Below are positions 58,700 through 64,000 of a DNA stretch of 64,000 nt, in pieces. This DNA is from Holophagales bacterium (GTDB taxonomy: Bacteria; Acidobacteriota; Thermoanaerobaculia; Multivoradales; Multivoraceae). Location: NCBI GenBank assembly GCA_009845425.1, contig VXZQ01000003.1:124001-188000 (forward strand), given 5' to 3'. Every line of letters begins with the position of its first letter. Position 1 is the stretch's first letter. A program made the position numbers and the translations under genes. The notes beneath the pieces are model-generated. The model saw only the letters and a program-made list of their open reading frames with translations, ran no database searches and was not told the origin of the DNA.

Positions 58700-61600
58700 A
58701 TGCGACTTGAAGACCTGAAGCCGGGCGCCGTCGTTCGGGGGCTCGACCCGGACGGCCCAGCCACGATAGCGGCGGTGACGGCGCACGGGTCAGAAGTCGT
58801 GGAGGTCTTCTACAAGCGGGCCGACGGCCGCGCCGCCTCGGAACTTCTCTACCGTTCGGACGAAGGCCGCCTGGATCTCTCCTCATCCGGCAGAGCCTGG
58901 GCCTTCGACGGCGATGGCGCCCTGTTCAGGTTGGCGGCCGAAGCGCAGCGCATCCGCCTCGCCCACTTGTTCGACCCGCTGCTCGCCGTTCACACGTCCG
59001 ACGTCGAGCCGCTGCCCCACCAGATCACCGCCGTCTACGAAGCGATGTTGCCGCGGCAGCCACTCCGCTTCCTGCTCGCCGACGACCCGGGCGCTGGCAA
59101 GACGATCATGGCCGGTCTGCTCATCCGGGAGCTCATCGCTCGCGGCGATCTGGAGCGCTGTCTCATCGTCTGCCCTGGGTCGCTCGCTGAACAGTGGCAG
59201 GACGAACTGGAGCAACGCTTCAATCTGCGGTTCGCCATCCTCACAAACCAGGGCCTGGAAGCGACGCGCGGCAACTGGTTCGAGCAGAACGACCTGGTCA
59301 TCGCCCGCCTGGACAAGCTCTCCCGCGACGAAGAGCTCCAACTGAAGCTCGGGTCCCGTGACGCCGAGTGGGACCTCGTGGTGTGCGACGAGGCCCATAA
59401 GTTCTCGGCACGCCGCTTCGGCAGCGAGGTCCGCTACACCAAGCGCTACCAACTCGGCCGGCTGCTTTCCGACCGGACGCGCCACTTCCTGCTGATGACC
59501 GCCACGCCGCACAACGGCAAGGAGGAGGACTTCCAACTCTTCATGGCTCTGCTCGACGGCGACCGCTTTGAGGGCCGTCCGCGTGACGGCGCCCATTCCG
59601 TCGACACCACCGACCTGATGAGGCGTATGGTCAAGGAGAAGCTGGTCACCTTCGACAACAAGCCGTTGTTCCCCGAGCGGATCGCCGAGACCGTCCCGTT
59701 CCGTCTCTCGGACGACGAGGTCAGGCTCTACGGTGAGGTCACGGCCTACGTCAGGCAGGAGTTCAACCGCGCTGAGGCCCTGGCCAGCAGGAAACGGGCC
59801 GGCACAGTGGGCTTCGCCTTGACCATGCTTCAGCGTCGCCTCGCCTCCTCGCCGGAAGCGATCTACCAGTCGCTCAGGCGTCGCCGCCGGCGCCTCCAGG
59901 AGCGACGTCGAGAACTCGAGACGCTTCAACGAGGGGGCCAGCACTCTCTGATCGTGCAATCCCTCCAGCCGCCCGAGCTGGACGAGGACGACTTCGAGGA
60001 CCTTGAGGACGCTCCCGAAGACGAGTTCCGCGAGACCGAGGCGCAGGTGCTGGACCAGGCGACTGCCGCCCGGTCGATCGCCGAACTGAAGGCCGAGATC
60101 GCCACTCTGGCCCGGCTGGAGTCGCTGGCCCGAGAGGTCCGCGAAAGCGGGCAGGACACGAAGTGGCGAGAACTCTCGGCTGTCCTGAACGACGAGATCT
60201 TCCGGCCCGTTGACTCAGGGGCCGGGCCGGACACCGCCAGGAAACTCGTCCTCTTCACCGAGCATGTCGACACGCTGCGCTACCTGCGCGAGCGCATCGC
60301 GACCCTGCTGGGCCGGGACTCCGCCATCGCCGTCATCTACGGCGGAGTGGGCCGAGAGGAGCGACTCAAGGTGCAGGAATCCTTCCGCAACGACCCGCGT
60401 GTCCTCATCCTGCTCGCCACGGACGCCGCCGGCGAAGGGATCAACCTTCAGCGCGCGCACTTGATGGTGAACTACGACCTGCCGTGGAACCCGAACCGCC
60501 TTGAGCAGCGCTTCGGACGCATCCACCGAATCGGCCAGACCGAGGTCTGCCGCCTCTGGAACCTGGTAGCCGAAGACACGCGGGAAGGCGATGTCTACCG
60601 CCGGCTCCTGGAGAAACTCGAGCAAGCCCGCGAAGCCCTGGGCGGCCAGGTCTTCGACGTGCTCGGCAAGCTGGACTTTGGCGGCCGGCCGTTGCGGGAC
60701 CTCCTGCTCGACGCGATCCGCTACGGCGAACGGCCAGAGGTAAGGGCCCGGCTCGACACGGCGCTTGCGGAGGCGCTCGACACGGCGGCGCTCACCGATC
60801 TGCTCGAAGAGCGCCAACTGGTCCACGACGCGATGGACGACACGCGAGTGCGCCGGGTACGGGAGACCATGGAGCGTGCAGAAGCGCGCCGCCTACAACC
60901 CCACTACATCGAGTCCTTCTTTCGCGAGGCCTTCGAGCGAGCCGGCGGCAGCTTGGCACGGCGCGAGAAGGGCCGCTACGAGGCGACCCGGGTGCCGGCG
61001 GCGGTCCGCCGTCGCGACCGGCAGCTTGCCGTGGCCGCCGCTCCCGTTCTTCCCCGATACGAACGGATCACATTCGAGAAGCACCTGATAGCCGTTCCCG
61101 GGAAACCTCACGCCGCCTTCGTCTGCCCGGGTCATCCTCTGCTCGACGCGGTGCTCGATCTCACCCTCGAACAACATCGTGACCTGCTGAGGAGAGGCAC
61201 GGTGCTCATCGACGATCGGGACGAGGGCACGGCTCCGAGGGTTCTCTTCTCCATCGAGCACGAACTGCAGGACGGCTCTTTGACCCGCTCCGGCCACCGG
61301 CGCATCGTCTCGAAGCGCATGCTCTACATCGAGGTGGATCGCGAAGGCCGGGAGCGCTCCGCCGCCCACGCCCCCTACCTCGACTACCGGCCGGTCGCCC
61401 CCGGCGAGCCCTCCACGGAGGAGATCCTCGGCCGCCCGGAATGCAGCTTCCTCGATGCCGGTCTGGAGCAGCAGGCCGTGACCTACGCCGTGCGCCACGT
61501 CGTGCCTGGGCATGTCGAGGAGGTACGCGAAGAGCGCCGCCGCCATCTCGACAAGGCGGAAGCCGAAGTTCGAAAGCGGCTCACCCGCGAGATCGCTTAC

Positions 61601-62230
61601 TGGAGCCACCGGACCGAGGAGCTCCGGGTCGCTGAAGCGGCCGGCAAGCCTGCTGCGAAGCTCAACGCCGCCCAGGCCCGTGACCGGGCTGAGAACCTCG
61701 CGGCTCGCCTCGAAGCCCGCATGAAGCAGATCGAACTGGACCGGCAGGTTTCGCCCTTGCCGCCCCAAGTTCAGGGAGGCGTGCTCGTGATCCCGCGCGG
61801 GCTCCTCCGCAAGATGGCCGGCGAGGAGCCGCTCGCGCAGCGGTCGCCGAACACCCAGGTTCCGGCCGCCCGTGCCCGAGCCGCAGTCATGGACGCCGAG
61901 CGAGCACTCGGCCATGAGCCGACGGACAGGGAGTTCGAACGCCGCGGCTACGACATCGAGAGTCGGGACGGGGAGACCGGCAAGCTCCGCCTGATCGAGG
62001 TCAAGGGACGACAGAGCGACGCCGACACGATCACCGTGACGAAGAACGAGGTACTCACTTCGTTGAACAAGCCGGACAGCTACATTCTCGCACTCGTCCT
62101 CTTCGGCGACGACGGCGACCACTCGCTGCACTACGTCCGCAGACCGTTCCAACGCGAACCCGACTTCGGCGTCACAAGCGCGAACTACCGCATCGCCGAC
62201 CTGCTCAAGCGCGCGGCGCCCCCCTCCTAG
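58700..62230 (+). CDS. SNF2/RapA-type helicase with C-terminal DUF3883 domain (defence-associated)
   Basis: A large DNA/RNA translocase typical of anti-phage loci. The 1176-residue product has an N-terminal module, a helicase core with [14 protein letters not shown] (Walker A, about 127-139), [13 protein letters not shown] (motif II, about 227-239), [14 protein letters not shown] (motif III), the second helicase domain with [15 protein letters not shown] and [19 protein letters not shown] (motifs V and VI), and a long helical region. The C-terminal DUF3883 domain has [20 protein letters not shown] (about 1098-1117), a PD-(D/E)xK-like nuclease core. It starts 9 bases after the acyl-CoA ligase gene. 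Relatives occur in DISARM class 1 (DrmD) and helicase-methylase-ATPase systems. Confidence 0.9.
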   Translation: MRLEDLKPGAVVRGLDPDGPATIAAVTAHGSEVVEVFYKRADGRAASELLYRSDEGRLDLSSSGRAWAFDGDGALFRLAAEAQRIRLAHLFDPLLAVHTSDVEPLPHQITAVYEAMLPRQPLRFLLADDPGAGKTIMAGLLIRELIARGDLERCLIVCPGSLAEQWQDELEQRFNLRFAILTNQGLEATRGNWFEQNDLVIARLDKLSRDEELQLKLGSRDAEWDLVVCDEAHKFSARRFGSEVRYTKRYQLGRLLSDRTRHFLLMTATPHNGKEEDFQLFMALLDGDRFEGRPRDGAHSVDTTDLMRRMVKEKLVTFDNKPLFPERIAETVPFRLSDDEVRLYGEVTAYVRQEFNRAEALASRKRAGTVGFALTMLQRRLASSPEAIYQSLRRRRRRLQERRRELETLQRGGQHSLIVQSLQPPELDEDDFEDLEDAPEDEFRETEAQVLDQATAARSIAELKAEIATLARLESLAREVRESGQDTKWRELSAVLNDEIFRPVDSGAGPDTARKLVLFTEHVDTLRYLRERIATLLGRDSAIAVIYGGVGREERLKVQESFRNDPRVLILLATDAAGEGINLQRAHLMVNYDLPWNPNRLEQRFGRIHRIGQTEVCRLWNLVAEDTREGDVYRRLLEKLEQAREALGGQVFDVLGKLDFGGRPLRDLLLDAIRYGERPEVRARLDTALAEALDTAALTDLLEERQLVHDAMDDTRVRRVRETMERAEARRLQPHYIESFFREAFERAGGSLARREKGRYEATRVPAAVRRRDRQLAVAAAPVLPRYERITFEKHLIAVPGKPHAAFVCPGHPLLDAVLDLTLEQHRDLLRRGTVLIDDRDEGTAPRVLFSIEHELQDGSLTRSGHRRIVSKRMLYIEVDREGRERSAAHAPYLDYRPVAPGEPSTEEILGRPECSFLDAGLEQQAVTYAVRHVVPGHVEEVREERRRHLDKAEAEVRKRLTREIAYWSHRTEELRVAEAAGKPAAKLNAAQARDRAENLAARLEARMKQIELDRQVSPLPPQVQGGVLVIPRGLLRKMAGEEPLAQRSPNTQVPAARARAAVMDAERALGHEPTDREFERRGYDIESRDGETGKLRLIEVKGRQSDADTITVTKNEVLTSLNKPDSYILALVLFGDDGDHSLHYVRRPFQREPDFGVTSANYRIADLLKRAAPPS

Positions 62231-62294
62231 TAGACAAGTTCGCTTGACGCTGGTGGCGCCCGACCGCCCAGCCCCATAGACTGCGCGACGCTCC

Positions 62295-64000
<1,706 letters not shown>

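Overview
The window is high-GC (about two thirds G+C by eye), gene-dense bacterial chromosome. It is almost all coding, with very short gaps and many 1-4 base start/stop overlaps. LpxB (lipid A synthesis) points to a Gram-negative cell. The mix of housekeeping genes with a DUF6677-like membrane protein, YicC, QueG, LarC, a PEGA-domain pseudokinase and long fatty-acid enzymes suggests Acidobacteriota or a neighbouring phylum. That placement is an inference, not something the sequence proves. I see no tRNA, rRNA, CRISPR array, insertion sequence or prophage gene.

Layout. 1-2 kb (minus): the start of an NtrC-type response regulator, cut by the window edge, and a DegQ/HtrA periplasmic protease. 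2.2-11.9 kb (plus): the classic translation/RNA operon rimP-nusA-infB-rbfA-nrnA-truB-rpsO-pnp, with a good sigma-70-like promoter and a rimP-leader-type hairpin in front, and three small hairpins between rpsO and pnp. 12-13.9 kb (minus): larC and radC. 14 kb: a SpeB-type ureohydrolase (plus). 14.9-19.3 kb (minus): threonine synthase and two sodium-coupled transporters. 19.5-24.2 kb (plus): a membrane pseudokinase with a PEGA-like domain, two glycosyltransferases and a CPBP membrane protease. 24.2-33.3 kb (minus): a long packed run, rpsA-IHF-DUF6677-small membrane protein-lpxB-yicC-gmk-rpoZ-coaBC-UDG-cysteine synthase. 33.5-35.9 kb (minus): thyA-folA-queG. 36-41.9 kb (minus): an envelope-polysaccharide cluster (acyltransferase, unknown small protein, two GT4, one GT2, one secreted protein).

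42-49.4 kb (plus): yifB/comM, an M23 peptidase, secA with two tandem hairpins in its leader, and guaB. 49.5-57 kb (minus): hydantoinase B, a large acyl-CoA dehydrogenase, rimO, ribF, trxA and an M24 peptidase. 57-58.7 kb (plus): an acyl-CoA ligase. From 58.7 kb to the right edge (plus) the content changes to what looks like the beginning of an anti-phage defence locus: a 1176-residue SNF2-type helicase with a C-terminal DUF3883 nuclease-like domain, then a HEPN-plus-DUF499-type ATPase. The second gene runs off the window and is absent from the supplied ORF track.

The most interesting parts are the right-end helicase/HEPN-ATPase pair, the pseudokinase, the structured leaders of secA and pnp, and the 494-base intergenic region at 41.87-42.36 kb. 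That region holds divergent promoter-like sites, a 29-codon ORF with a strong ribosome binding site, and a perfect 12-bp hairpin.
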